From the NCBI RefSeq assembly GCF_003573695.1, contig NC_039361.1, positions 98,396,279-98,460,278 on the forward strand: a stretch of DNA of 64,000 bases, given 5' to 3'. Positions 11,585-23,699 of the stretch are shown piece after piece. The notes beneath the pieces are model-generated. The model saw nothing but the letters and a program-made list of their open reading frames with translations, was not told the DNA's origin and ran no database searches. Each line of letters begins with the position of its first letter. Position 1 is the stretch's first letter. The translations under genes and the position numbers were made by a program. Source of the DNA: Papaver somniferum. Taxonomy: Eukaryota > Streptophyta > Magnoliopsida > Ranunculales > Papaveraceae.

Positions 11585-13205
11585 AAGTGTCCGGGGCGGA
11601 GAAGTCAAAAGTTGTTAACGCTCCTTCCATCATGACTTTTCTTATCTGTGCAATTAGGATCACAAAACTAATGTTTGTTACTTCGTTTCAGAATTTTGCT
11701 CCATCAAGTATTGACGGTCTCCAATTTCCTATTGCTGGACCAGCGGCTCCCATGAGGAAATTTCCATGGAAAAGGAGAGCACAGATGATGCTTGCTCGTT
11801 TTCGGAGGATAGTGAAGAAGAGTAGTTTCAGAATCCAGGACCAAATGACCGATGATCCTCTTAATGGAGATGCTGGCAATTATTACTCCTTGAACGCTTC
11901 AGAGGCCTCCCAAGTAAGTACCCATATTATATTTTCTTCATTGAATCATAAAATTACTGATTCATGGATGAATGAACGAAACGTTTTGCCGAAATACATC
12001 ACCAGAAAATTTAGAACTCAGCCTTTTAGCAAAAACACTATAGATTATTCATCTGATGTCGGATTTTTATGGTCTGCCCCTGTTTTCTTATGCCTAGGAA
12101 ATTTCCTATATTTAGAAAAGAATCTTTTTGGAGTGTGAGCATGTTTAGGAGTCTAAATTGACGAAACAGTAAACTTCCAGGAAGTTTTCAGAAAATTTTC
12201 AGTTGGCATGTTGTTGAGTGTTTCGGCCGCATCTTTCTTCTCGATTATACAATTGATGTGAATTTTGGATGTGTTGTAAAGGACATCCATACAAAGAGAA
12301 TGGTATATGAATAAACCTTAGATTCCTTACCAATTGCTCCCAGTTCATCGTCTTGTACAGGGCAGCGTAAAATTTACTCAGACAGACTTGCTTGTAAAAC
12401 GTCTTTCTTGTATCTTCACGTTATTTGCTTGTGTATTGAAGGAATAATTAAGAACTTTGATGATTTTAGATCACTTACATCCTGAATTTATGATTTCCTT
12501 TGCTTTATATGCTTGGAGCCCTCTATTCCCATGTAATCATCATATTAGGTGTCGAATGATGAAGCTGAGAATAACCGAGTTGATGGTGATGGTACGAGCG
12601 GTATTTTGAATTAAAGAACTGACACAACCATTGATGCACCTGAGGAGGTCGTTACTGAAACTATTAAAGAAACCGAAGCTCAGGTCGTCATCACTTCACA
12701 GATAGAAGAAACCATGCCAAGGATTGAAGAAACTGCTTCAATGGATTGAAAAAGATGCTCCAATGATTGAGACTTGTATAGTGGTGCACGAATACCCTAA
12801 TGCAGGTATTTCCTTTGCTCCTCTATTCAGTGAGTTACTCGCGTATCATGAACTAGTTGGTGGATTCAGCATACTGAATATGCTGGCTTGTATGAAAAGA
12901 TATGGGAACGGTGCGGTCATATCATCGTTACCCAAGACTCCAAACGTGTTTACTTCTTGACAATGCAAGTAAGATCTATCTTGCGTGCCATAGACGACAT
13001 ACGAGATCTAAAAGTATTATTACTCAAGACATACCCTTTGATTGGGAGTACAACTTGGAGAACACTTGGCTTCAATGTGAAGTGGCTTGGTCAGAGAATA
13101 AATATTATCAAGGATTCTTGTAAGAATAACATACCCTTTCTCAATGATGTTGTGATGGATAAAGAGGCCGCAGATGCTAGATTGACCAAGGAGCCGGAGT
13201 TTTAG
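11585..13205 (+). pseudogene. C-terminal remnant of the antisense PMD gene in Element 1
   Basis: Matches the 3' exons of the PMD gene of Element 2. An exon begins at 11692 after an acceptor ending CAG (SSIDGLQF motif, as in Element 2 at 41070) and ends at 11913, 74 whole codons. A donor GTAAGTACC at 11914 and acceptor CATATTAG ending 12548 bound an intron of 635 bp; the equivalent Element 2 intron is 621 bp and has the same splice-site sequences. The last exon runs 12549-13205 with several stops and shifts but keeps YAGLYEKIW, GHIIVTQD and the C-terminal NNIPF-DVVMDKE pieces. The PMD fold itself is absent here. Confidence 0.75.
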
Positions 13206-13743
13206 AAAGCAGCTTTGCAAGTCTTGAAGAATGCAGATGAGCAAAAATCTTACTTTGCTGATTTCCTTTCATGAAATTTGTTATACTTGACCGTCTGTGC
13301 TCTGAATATCTTATGTTGATCCGGAATCCCAGTGGGTTCCATGTTTATGGAGCCTTCCAAGCTTGTGGAACATGTGGACACTGATGCAGAGGAGAATGCC
13401 CTAGATGTTCTTCATCGTGTTTAGACATCATTTCAGCAATTAATTTCTTAGTGAGATGCTCAATCTGAAGAGGTTCCATATTCAGCCATTTGGTAAAATA
13501 TTGGTGTGGTGAAGCTATCCATTCTTAACGCCTCACAATTGCGGAGTTGCTGGTAGGATTGAGTCATCGGACTAAAAGAGCATGTTTGAAAACATATGAC
13601 ATGGATGTATGAGGAGGAATGATACTTTCATGAGTGCGGAATATCCTGCTAGCACATCCTCATCGGGCTCTTGTTTCAACTCCATTAAAGTTTAGAATTA
13701 CTTTAAATGCTCTGTTGATGGAACATCCGTTGAATCTTCTGAA
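13206..13743 (-). other. Junction between the PMD remnant and the pol remnant in Element 1
   Basis: No ORF. Parts near 13280-13330 and 13430-13500 match Element 2 at 43235-43280 and 43370-43460 (minus-strand coding-like sequence after the protease). The integrase-tail sequence seen in Element 2 is not recognisable here. Confidence 0.5.
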
Positions 13744-14345
13744 TCAGAGATTTATCCGTCTGGACGTTCCTTCATGGTCCATGATTGAGATTGGAGCATG
13801 AGTAGCTTCTTGTCGGGTAATACCAGCAGCTCCGAGAGTTTTCAGAGGGATAACATTGACAGCAGTGCCAACATCAATCAACGCTTGTTTGAATTCATTT
13901 CCTTTGAGATAGACTGTGGTGAGAAGTCCCCAATCATACATTTCTTTGTTTATTACTGAAGGCTCAGGGAGTGTCTTCTGAATTGATAAACACCTCCCAG
14001 ACACGATATGACTCGATGCATCAAACATTTCCTTCCTTTGAGCTTTTGATAAGTACAACAATTCACATACATGCTCGATTAAGGATTGAACTGTTTCCTT
14101 GACATGTGGCTCAGAGAGAGTGAAGGTTCAGACCGGGAGAGTGTCTCTGTGTACTCCTTCAGTCCCCAAGTTAATCTCTCCTGATTCGACTTTTTCTTGG
14201 AATATGCGCTTCAAAATTATGCAGTCCCTTGTGGGATGATTGACGAATCTGTGAAAGCGATAGTAACGAGCATTTCCTCTTCAGTTGGTTCTTTCTTGAC
14301 ATACGGTAACTTGATTGCACCATCTTGGACCCAGACATCTAGTAG
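13744..14345 (-). pseudogene. Decayed retroviral-type aspartic protease and gag-pro linker of Element 1
   Basis: The minus-strand stretch 13744-14061 matches the protease of Element 2: conserved MYDWGLLT, then ALIDVGTAVNVIPL, then AGITRQEATHAPISI. The catalytic triad position reads Asp-Val-Gly instead of the usual Asp-Thr/Ser-Gly. The downstream flap and the LGRPW motif seen in Element 2 are missing. Between 14062 and 14345 the linker to gag is recognisable only by similarity to Element 2 and is interrupted by stops. Confidence 0.65.
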
Positions 14346-15702
14346 TTAAATCACCTCCTCAATGGGAAAAGGGAAATCGGGTGCTTCTTGATCAGTTCCT
14401 GTGCGTTGGGTGGGAGCCTGTGCATCTCGTGTTTGATTATCCTTCTTTTGTGTTTTTGAAGGAGATGGAGAAGTATGCTTGCGTTGCGGCTCGTCTTTTC
14501 GTTTGCTCCATTCTGCAACAACGTTTGTGGAAGGTTGGAGGTTATACTGTTTGTTGATCAACCGTCTGTTACCTCGAGTTTCTCGTGGTTCCTCAGCTTT
14601 TGTATTTTTAGCTCTCGCTAATAAAGCAGGTGCAGTAGTTGCTGATATCTTAGCCGCTTCATGAAGTTCTGAGAAAGTCTGGAACCTGATATTTTCCAGT
14701 AAATCTCTATAGACCGGAATCATTCCATTGATGCAATATTCCACGATTTGTTGTTCTGTGACATTTGGATCATGACAGTCCAGGGCTTGAACTCTTAACC
14801 TTTTCACATAATTATTAGGGTTCATTGCTCCTTTGAAACATCCTTCCAAGATCAGAGAGGGTGATTTGCTCTGAAACAAAGAAATATTTTCTGTAGAAAG
14901 CATTAATCATATCTCTCCAAGTTGTGATACTTCCTGGTGTGATGTTGTTGTACCAGGTATATGCTCTGCCTTTCAGAGACTTTGAAAATTCCTTCAGACA
15001 AACGACATGGTTGTGCTCATGTTCACCCAATTCCTCCAGAAACCGAGAAACATGTTCTCGAGCATTGCCTGTTCCATCATAAACGGTGAAATTTGGAGAG
15101 ACATAACCTTTTGGCAGAGGAATCCTTTGTGTAGCAGTAGGGTATGGAGGTTGGTGACGGTGGATAAAGGACGTCTTATCTTTTCCACGATCCTCCAAGA
15201 GGCGTTCCAGGTCTTCACGAGTGATCAAACTGGACGGCTCTTTCGCCGGTGGGTTGTTTGCAGCCTTAGGAACTTCCTCATCATCTAATACATATATTGG
15301 AGTGACTTCGGGATCAACAGCCGAAGATGTTTCTTTGGATTTTCCTTTCTCTTGAGTTTTCTCTGACATCTTGTCTGTAAGAGTCTTGAGATAATTGCAT
15401 AATTCCTTCTGAGTGGTAGCCATGTCAACCTGATTCTTGGCAAGAGTTTATTACACCTTCATGAGATCACCTATGGTAGGCGGATTTTCTCTGACTTCTT
15501 CAGAAGACCGGCCGAAGAGAGGATTGTTTATGGCGCCAGTACCGTCGTTTGCAGGGGTGATCACTGGAGCACCAGTATTTGGAGGAGTAGTATTGGCAGG
15601 TTGCACCAGAGGAGTGGTATTAGCGGTACCACTAGAGCTTGTAATGTTAGGGTTGGGTGCTGAACCCGAGTTGGTAACTGAACCAGACTTAAGATCGACC
15701 AT
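14346..15702 (-). pseudogene. Gag of Element 1 (Ty3/gypsy Tat/Ogre type), broken
   Basis: Starts at 15702 (MVDLKSGS) soon after the primer-binding site. The N-terminal part is Pro/Asn/Thr-rich. The core retrotransposon gag domain lies at about 15250-14815 (YDGTGNAREHVSRFLEELGEH, KGRAYTWYNN, YRKYFF). The C-terminal part carries the VKRLRVQALDC helix and a basic, Lys/Arg/Gln-rich tail. It is interrupted by two adjacent stops near 15446-15451 and by a frameshift near 14830. Gag would form the cytoplasmic particle that packages element RNA. No CCHC zinc knuckle is visible, as in many Tat-type gags. Close similarity to the Element 2 gag supports the call. Confidence 0.8.
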
Positions 15703-15738
15703 CTTGTGAAAGCTTGAGATTTTAACTGAGAGACTAAT

Positions 15739-15756
15739 CTCCCACTGTGGTCGCCA
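15739..15756 (-). promoter_or_regulatory. Primer-binding site of Element 1
   Basis: On the minus strand reads TGGCGACCACAGTGGGAG, three bases after the 5' LTR end. It resembles the TGGCGACTCC-type sites of Tat/Ogre elements, said to pair with tRNA-Arg. Identical in Element 2. Confidence 0.7.
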
Positions 15757-17813
15757 ATCTGTAGATGGGGCAAAACGATTTTCTGCTTTTTACAGAATTG
15801 AGGAGGTTACCATACGGAGGAGGTTCCTTAAACCGAGTAACTCCTTAACCTCACAGAGATGCACTGCAAATGGAGTGCTTGAATTCGAGAGATCAATCTG
15901 TAGGACTCCAGCCTAAACCAAGACAATAGTCGTTCCATATCAAAAGAGAGGATGGGTCGATCTGTAGGAGGGAAGCTGAGAAATGTGTGAGATCAATGGT
16001 GATCGAAGATTATAGGTGTGTTGTGTATTCTGCGTGAAGAAATAAGATAAGTTCTGATTGATTGAATTTTGCTCTATTGAGAGTAATTGCTCATAAGTTG
16101 AGTTCTTAATCCCTTGTTGTCTGTTGACGAGAGATTGTTTGTTGTTTCAGTCATGATTCAGAGACTTATATTGCAAGAATTGTAGACACCTTGATCCCAT
16201 GAAGTGTGACAGTTGCTGGAGTCAAAGAGTGGGGAAGTGGAAATCGTGTTAAAACCATTTGCTCATCGTGCGAAGACTTGGTTAATTTCATACCCACTAC
16301 TTTGCTAACTCCTCTAACTGCTTGCACGACTTGTTCACATTCTCATCTTGTGTATGAACGCACGTGCCGTAGACCGCCAGACCAAAACCCTAGTTAATAT
16401 CCTCCATGTGGCACGATTGATGTCTCGTGATTGTGGAGTCTGCAAGCTAGGCGTGTATCTAGTTAGTCAGTTGTTGACATTATGAGACGATGAGTCTTTG
16501 TATTGCTGAGTCGAACGTGATTTGTAAACGTTCTAGGACTCATGAATTGAAAGTGTCTGTTGAGACAAAGGTATAATTGTTGAATAAATTGTTGATAGTT
16601 AAGGTGAGCAAATGTTGCTCATTTGATGAATTGTTTAATATTGATAGTTGAACCAATATTCCTTAGTTTGAGCAAATATTGCTCATCTGAGAAAATGTTG
16701 CTCGTCGGATGAATTATTGGTAGCGGGACCAAATGAAATATTAATTTAAGATACTGATGACTAGGCCGAGTATAATAATTAAAGTGTTGATCATGGGATC
16801 AACGTGAAATTATTAGTGTTTGAACCTGCTCAGAATTATGAACCTTGGATCCAAAACCCTAATTTTAATCAATTGCTGATTAATTAATGATTTACTGAAA
16901 ATCAACCACGGAGTGAAGGAGGGACCGGCTACATGAGATGATAGACCGACCATGTAGTTCCCTGATGCTCGAGTGAGTAAATACCAAAGTCTCTTGAAGA
17001 CCAGTTGGTGAAAGGATAATTAAATGCTGGTTTAATCATTTATTAAAATAGTGCTTGTCTAAGCCTTAGGTGATAAAACTTAATTATGAAGAGATGAGGG
17101 ACCGACCAAGGGGTCATGGAACCGGCTTGGTTGATCATAGGTTCGACTGACGATCATTTGATGAAATTCCAAGTTGTTTGGAAGGGATTGAACCTAATAT
17201 GAACAAATTAGGTCAAATTAAGAAAATATGTGGGACCTGCCTCTTGCAAGCCAAAGGGCCAACCTTGGTCGGTCAAGGTAATATGCGCATGCCACCAAAG
17301 TGTCCGAGTTTCAGTCCTGAGAGTTTTGTCATTTTCTGGTATGCATTTGATCAACATTTGGAAAAATATGAAGAAATCAGGGTTTTGTTGCAATCGAGGA
17401 ACTTCATGAGATGAAGGAAATAATTAATAATAGAATAAGGAATCACAAAGTGTGGGACCAACTATGTCTATGGCATGGCCGGCCAGCCAATAAGCCTGGT
17501 CCCATGGCGCTTTTTCTAATTTTATATTATTTTCATGATTTGAAGAATATATCATGAAGTCAAGGAGTTTGTTTAAACGAAGGAGTTTCCTTAAAACAAA
17601 GGAGTTTCCATGAGATGAAGGAAACAATAATAATAATAATATAAAATAAGGGGCGTGTGGGACCGGCCATGGCTAGGACATGGTCGACCGGCTAGTGGCC
17701 CGGTCCCGTGAACCTTTCTTAATTTTATATTATTTTCATGATTTGAAGGAAATATCATGAAATCAAGGAGTTTCATAAGATGAAGGAAATAATAATAATA
17801 ATAATAATAATAA

Positions 17814-20800
17814 GAGGAGGCTCCGGCGATTTTCCAGGCGACTGAAAGCCTAGAATTCTTTTTCATCCTCCTTTACCCTTGCGACTGAAACCTCTTCACC
17901 CTTTACACAGTTCGATCCCCCATCTTCTCCTCTACATATTGATACCACTTGTGGGATTGTCTGCTGATCGTTTCGAATTCCTCGAACGGTTATTGCAGTT
18001 ACTCAAGTTTCTGTAATGCCTAATACCAGGACCGCATCGTCTTCCCAAGATCAACCACAAACAGACAACGAAGATGCTGTTGAACCAGCGGATGACAGGT
18101 TAGTATACTGTCCTTTCAAAAAATTTGATGACTGTCAAGATGGATACAATGGCAGAGGTTATGCAAAAACCTCAATTCTTCGTCATATTCGTGACCATCA
18201 CTGGCCATCTAATGAGAGGCTGAGAATATGCAAAGAAAGGATATGCACTAATGTGGGTGTTTATAATTTGTGGGAAATACTTCTACGACAATTGCAGATG
18301 TGGTTATGTGGGGATTGTATGAAAATACAATCATGGAAACGTCCTTGTCTACCCCATAATGGTAGTATCCTAACAGGACCCTTCAATGGGAGAATGGCAG
18401 ACTTTTTGATTCATGACATTGATAAACCAGTCTCAGACATTCCTTACAATGTTGATGGAACTACAGAACCTACAGCAATGATGGATGCACCCATTGGATT
18501 GACTCTTGAACTGCTCGATTTGGTTTATCAGAAAAACTTCACTACAACAGCCAGTATCCCGCCTCCTTGCAGATTGATCTTCTCCAGAACCTTAAAAATT
18601 GTGCTAGACAAAGTGATTTCCAAGCCTGGAGACTTATCTCTTTGGGTGCAATTATTGTTACTCCCTATATGTACACTAAACCTATTTGTACCCAACAACG
18701 CGAATGAAGAGAAATCAGGCACACGAAAGAAGCGCCAAATAGCAGCAATTAATCATTCCCCGATCCAATGGAGTCAGCCTAACGGATGTTTACATATTAT
18801 CCAGCATTTACTTGAAGTGGCTCAACATAACCAATCTGCACAGCGGCAGCGTAAACAATCTTTGCGAAAGAAGAAACACAAGACCAATGTTGAAGCCTTC
18901 CATGAGAAAATAAGATTTGGTCATTACACTGCCGCTATCCGCATTCTGTCTTCCAATGGAGTTGCCCCTTCCAATGCTGACACGCTGCATGCTTTGCAAC
19001 AGAAACACCCTCATGCTAGACCACCAACTATACCATCTGAGGCCCCTGTTGCTGCTGCAATCTCAGTTGATGCCCAAGCTGTGCTGAAAGCTATGAAAAG
19101 ATTTCCGAAAGGTACGCCCTGTGTTCGTGACGGCCTTCGTGCCAAACACCTATTAGATGAAACTAGCGGAGCAGCAACTGCTGTGTCGTATGAACTCCTT
19201 GCTTCCATCACAGGCGTGGTAAATATGTGGCTTACCGGCAACTGCCCACCTGCACTTGGAGAATACATCGCCAGCGCACCATTAACGCCGTTACTAAAGC
19301 CTGATGGTGGAATTCGTCCGATTACTGTGGGAACCATATGGCGGCGTCTTTGTTCCAAACTTGCTGCTACAGCCGTGCTAAAAGAAATGACAGCCTATCT
19401 GGGTAAACATCAGTATGGTGTCGCGATTCCTTGCGGTGGGGAAGGCATCGTACATTCTGCAAATCGTCTCCTTGAACTGAAAGGTACCCAAGACAACTTG
19501 TCTATGTTACTTGTAGACTTTACGAATGCTTTAACATAGTCAGTAGGACTGCCATAATTAATGAAGTAAGAGCAGAATGCCCTGGTATCTCGAAATGGGT
19601 GGAGTTCTGTTACGCACTCCCCACCAAGATATACTACAACGAGTTTACCCTGTCATCTGCATAAGGCGTGCAACAAGGAGACCCCCTTGGGCCTCTATTA
19701 TTCTCTTTGGTACTACATCCACTAGTGTGTAAAATAGCATCGCAGTGCATTGTTGATCTCAATGCATGGTATCTGGATGACGGAACTCTCATCGGTGACA
19801 CCATGGAAGTCGCCAAAGCATTACAGATTCTGCATGCAGATGGTCCAGCAAGAGGTTTATGTTTGAACGTCTGTAAGACTGAAGTTTTCTGGCCAATACA
19901 AGTTGCAAGGTGTAATGAAGTATTTCCACCTGAAATTAGCAGGCCGACTGAAGGTGTTCGTCTGCTGGGAGGGCCTGTCAGTTTGAGTGATAGTTTTTGC
20001 AGTGACACCATCCTTGCTAGAGTTGATAAGACAACTCACCTTATGGACTGTATTAAGAAGCTTAAAGACCCCCAAAACGAGTTATTACTCCTCCGAAACT
20101 GCGCTGGAGTCTCCAAGCTGTATTTTACGATGCGAACGACCAGACCTCAAGTTATGCAGCCTGCACAGTCTCGTTTTGATCAACACCTCATACATTTCCT
20201 TGAATATCTCATTACGGCAGATGGTCCGGGGTTTTGACAACTTCAGAAACGTATCACTACTCTACCGATCCAACACGGTGGGTTAGGGGTTTATACAATG
20301 GCATACACCCTACAATATTGCTACATTGCTTCATGCTATCAAACTAGGCACCTGCAACACAACATTCTACTGGACTCTGCCGATCTCGAACCTAACTTTC
20401 AGAATGAACTTCACTGTTACTTGCAATCATGTGGTTTATATTCTTCTTCTTTCAGCACCAATGACATCACCCCCCAACCCATGCAATACTTGGCGAACCG
20501 TTATTTTGATGCTGTAACAAAGAAGATCCCAACCACCTTTGCCATGACAGAACGCGACTCCATTCTATGGCAGTGCAACAGGAAAGCTCACGCACAAGAT
20601 TACCTTAAAGTTGTTCCAATCCAGGGGATGAACCAAGCAGTCGGACCACGTCAATTCAGGTCAGTACTCCAGTACCGCCTTGGCATACCCTTATTCGACG
20701 AAGATAGTCTCTGTTCATGTTGCAAAAGAGTTATGGATCGGTTTGGAGATCATGCCATCCATTGTGCCAGAAAAGTTGGTTTGAAGTATCGACACGATAT

Positions 20801-21324
20801 GGTCAGAGATCTTTTCTTTGAGTTATGTTATAAGGTCGGTGTGGCAGTAAGGAAAGAGGCTGCGTTTGGTCTCACATCCAACAGTCGTACGCCTCTCAAG
20901 CCGGCCGACATCATGGTTTACAACTGGGATAACGGATGAGATATTTTCTTTGACGTGACTGGTGTTTCCCCATTTTTTAAAGGCGTCAACCGCAGTTTCA
21001 CACCAGGACATGCCATTTCAGCTGTCATTACCCGCAAGCGTAACAAATATGCTGAGATATGTTCGGCTCATGGATATAGCCTAGGTGTTCTGGCATTTTC
21101 AACCTTGGGAGAATTAGGGGATGATGTTATAGAATTCCTGAAGAGGTTGAAGAATTGCATGGAGAATCACGATGTTAACAACCAACTAGGCAGTTCTCTC
21201 TTCCATCGGCTAGGTATTATTTTTCAAAAAGGCATAGGAGCGCAACTTGTTGCGCGACTCCTAGCCAAGTCTTTGTAAATATAACTCTTGGTTTTATTAA
21301 TAAAAGCCTCAATGGCTCATTTTC
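17814..21324 (+). mobile_element. Non-LTR retrotransposon with restriction-like endonuclease (R2-group-like), near full length, inactivated
   Basis: About 3.5 kb inserted in an (AAT)n tract of the 5' LTR of Element 1; the uninterrupted site is visible in the left LTR near 9180-9215. The 5' leader of about 200 bp is followed by one long reading frame and a short 3' UTR ending TTATTAATAAAAGCCTCAAT...TTTTC, then ATAATAATAATAAA. No long poly(A) tail is present. Because target and tail are both ATA repeats, the target duplication cannot be delimited. It lies on the strand opposite to Element 1. Confidence 0.85.
18016..21278 (+). pseudogene. Reverse transcriptase/endonuclease polyprotein of the non-LTR element
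   Basis: One protein of about 1087 codons, broken by a one-base deletion near 19531 and stops at 19662, 20235 and 20937; the three pieces after the shift share one frame. Domains in order: a C2H2-type zinc finger (Cys32, Cys40, His57, His61) and a Cys-rich segment; a basic region near residues 275-290; a reverse transcriptase domain with PDGGIRPITVG, LLVDFTNA (motif A Asp), GVQQGDPLGPLLFSL (motif B) and YLDD at 19770-19781 (motif C, usually YADD); then a C-terminal CxxC-x9-H-x3-C knuckle (20712-20765) followed by KPADIMV and FDVT. This last arrangement is that of the restriction-like endonuclease of R2/CRE/NeSL-type elements, not the APE endonuclease of plant L1 or RTE. It would nick target DNA and prime cDNA synthesis there. 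The reverse transcriptase call is very safe; the clade is inferred. Confidence 0.85.
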
Positions 21325-22450
21325 ATAATAATAATAAAATAATAAGGAATTAACGTGTGGGACCGGCTAAAGCCAAGGCATGGCCGGCCGGCTAGTAAGC
21401 CCGGTCCCATGACACTTTTCCTAATTTTTATTATTTCCTTGACATGAAAGAAACACCGTGAAACTGAGGAGTTTCCTTAAGACGAAGGAGTTTTGTTCAG
21501 ATGAAGGGATATTCATGAGATCAAGAAAAAATAATAAAATATGATAAAATAAAGAAAGAGGCGTGGGACTGGCCACGTCATGACTGGCCGGACGGTGGGC
21601 CCAGTCCCCTGGCGCCTTAGCTAATATTTTATTATTATTATTTTTCTTCCTATTTTGCATAGGTTCATCATTCCTTCATATTTTTGAATGCTCGTTTGTG
21701 CATTAAAGTGCTCGTTAGTGCATTATTGCTGAGTACACTTGCACTATTTTGGTCAGGGCTTGCTCGATAGTGGCTCAGATGCCCGTACGTTTAATATTTA
21801 TTACTAACCATGGAATTCTGCTAGGAAGAGCCATGAATTGAAGTAATGAAATATTATGAAGAATGTAGAATATTTTTTAGAGATTTAGTTAACGAATCTA
21901 ATGACTAGAAATAATTAACTGATGACTCTATACTAGCACGTTATCTAGGAGCATTAATTATTCGAGAATTGAGCGATATGAGCTAGTTGAAGCGTCATAT
22001 TTATTTATTATGTATAGTCAGGGAAAACATTGTTGCATCCTGAAAACGTTATTGCTCTATACTAGCAGGAAATATGTCTAGGAGCCGTCCAATCATTAAG
22101 ATTTTGTACACATGTCTTTTAAATAGTCAAGGAAAACATTGTTACGTCCTGAAGACGTTATCACTCTATACTAGCAGGCAAGCTGTTTTGGAGCCGTCCA
22201 ATCGTTCAATTCTATAGAATTGATTACTGAAATTGCTCAGTATTCATGAAATGTACCATTGCCTCAGTTGAGAGACTGCATATTCATGTATGCTCTGAGA
22301 GACAATATAGTCAGTCAGAGGTTCTTATGGCATGAGGTTTCATGATTCAATGAGAGACATGAGCCTCAATACTCATCTGATTGCTGGATCAGGAATATGT
22401 AAGATTATGGTTTTACGATTTTAGCCTTTGTCGAAAATACACCATCAACA

Positions 22451-22985
22451 ACAATAAAGAACAACGTGTTGATATTTTTGGAGTGTAAAATGAAGAATAA
22501 GAACACAGTAAGGTGGAGGTATGGGTTTCACATAGAAATTGGCATGGGAAAGAAAATAGAGAAGAAAAGATTTCTCTGATCGTGAAAGTGAAATGGAAAA
22601 ATGTTAGGGATCCACCTGGGTGTTAAGATTTCACACCTAGATTAGGTATATAAGAAGTGAATTGTTTAGGTTCACTTTTGGTCTAAAGGTGCAGAACACC
22701 TGGCCTTACATTCTGGCCCATTAACTTGAATCATGATCAGCACATGAACAACACTTGATTCCTTCCACTTCTAAGCCAGCATTTGGTGCAACATTTCCAT
22801 ATTCCAATAAACCCTTTGTCACTTTGCTCTTCAGTCAGATGAAACTCTATGGAGCTCCCCATGTTTATTAATCCTAAAAACCAAACACAAATTATCAACA
22901 TTTACAACAAAAAATGCATAATTCGACTTAAATAGAATATTAAAGCATTTGAGATGTGATAAAAGATAACAAAAAGATCTAGAAA
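22451..22985 (-). mobile_element. Probable second segment of the old LTR interrupted by Element 1
   Basis: Follows the right target duplication (ACAAT) of Element 1, so it continues the sequence ending at 7137. No ORF. It contains TTAGGTATATAAGAAG near 22640-22660. A possible LTR end is near 22901, where the minus strand reads TGTTGATAATTTG, but no target duplication was confirmed. Beyond about 22986 recognisable pol sequence of element G begins. Confidence 0.35.
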
Positions 22986-22989
22986 TATG

Positions 22990-23680
22990 TATTATTAGGA
23001 ACCGATCAGTGACTCATGCCACACATACTTCTTAGCTATTTTCTTAAGCTTAAGCTTTTGAAAACTAGATTGTTTACTAGGTAATTGTCTCGTAACCAAG
23101 TAATTCACTATATCTGCGTACCAAGGCGTTGAATCTTCAATTGAGAAAAGTTGTTCGTGTAGAAAACGATCTTGTAAAGGAAGTTATTCTCTGGAAACAA
23201 CAAGCCTACTAAGGTGATCCGCAATAGTATTTTCAACACCTCTTTTATCCTTGATATCATAATCAAATTCTTGCAATAGTAGTATCCACCGTATAAGTCA
23301 TGTCTTAGCTTCTTTCTTCTTTAATAGGTACTTAAGTGTTGTGCGATCAGAAAATACAATCACTTTTGTACCCACCAAGTATAATCTAAATTTCTCCAGT
23401 GAAAACACTAAATTCTTTCTCAGTGGTAGATAATTGATCCATGCATCGTTTAGGGTCCGAGATGAATAACAAATTACATGAGACAGCTTGTCTACTCTTG
23501 ACCCAAAACGGCTCCAACTGTGTAGTCACTTGCATCACACATTAGTTCAAATGGTAATCTGTAATCTGGTGACTTGATAATTGGTGCAATTGTCATTAAT
23601 TCTTTCAGTCTATCAAAGGCATCCTTGCACTTCTTGTTGAAGTCAAAAATAACCTCCTTTTGCAATAATTTGCACATCGG
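22990..23680 (-). pseudogene. RNase H region of element G pol
   Basis: The minus strand encodes FDKKCKDAFDRLKELMTIAPII and CDASDYTVGAVLGQ at 23492-23677, the start of the RNase H fold. This is followed in another frame by VIVFSDRTTLKYLL and [20 protein letters not shown] plus ADHLSRL (about 23370-23200). The linker toward integrase (PWYADIVNYLV, about 23135-23085) is the last recognisable part. It is interrupted by stops and a frameshift. In an intact element this domain degrades RNA in the RNA/DNA hybrid. Confidence 0.8.
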
Positions 23681-23699
23681 AAATTATATTTTGGAGAAA

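Larger units (their letters stand above)
7138..22450 (-). mobile_element. Element 1: non-autonomous Ty3/gypsy Tat/Ogre-like LTR retrotransposon with antisense PMD gene remnant
   Basis: Bounded by LTRs 7138-10288 and 15760-22450; the second is enlarged by a non-LTR insertion. Outer ends are TGTAGATGGGG and CACCATCAACA, an imperfect inverted repeat. Flanks are ACAGT (7133-7137) and ACAAT (22451-22455), a target duplication with one transition. On the minus strand the order is LTR, primer-binding site, gag, protease remnant, antisense PMD gene remnant, LTR. No reverse transcriptase, RNase H or integrase is present. It is clearly related to Element 2 in LTR and coding sequence but more decayed, with gag stops and a frameshift and the 5' half of the PMD gene missing. 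Tat/Ogre placement is inferred from the primer-binding site and gag type. Confidence 0.85.
15760..22450 (-). repeat. Right (5') LTR of Element 1, split by a non-LTR element
   Basis: TGTAGATGGGG at the left end and CACCATCAACA at the right. Removing the insertion 17814-21324 leaves about 3.18 kb, matching the other LTR (3.15 kb). GAGCAA palindromes lie near 16601-16705. Hairpin units lie on both sides of the insertion, near 17450, 17655, 21360 and 21565. Confidence 0.85.

Noticed and set aside
14315..15709. Plus-strand ORFs opposite gag in Element 1 (and the same in Element 2 at 44330-45685)
   Set aside because: Shadows of the gag frame on the other strand; the gag motifs decide the strand.
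18016..19539. The longest intact-looking ORF (507 codons) as a host gene
   Set aside because: It is the N-terminal half of a non-LTR retrotransposon protein; the RT and endonuclease continue downstream in another frame, and the whole unit is inserted in an LTR.
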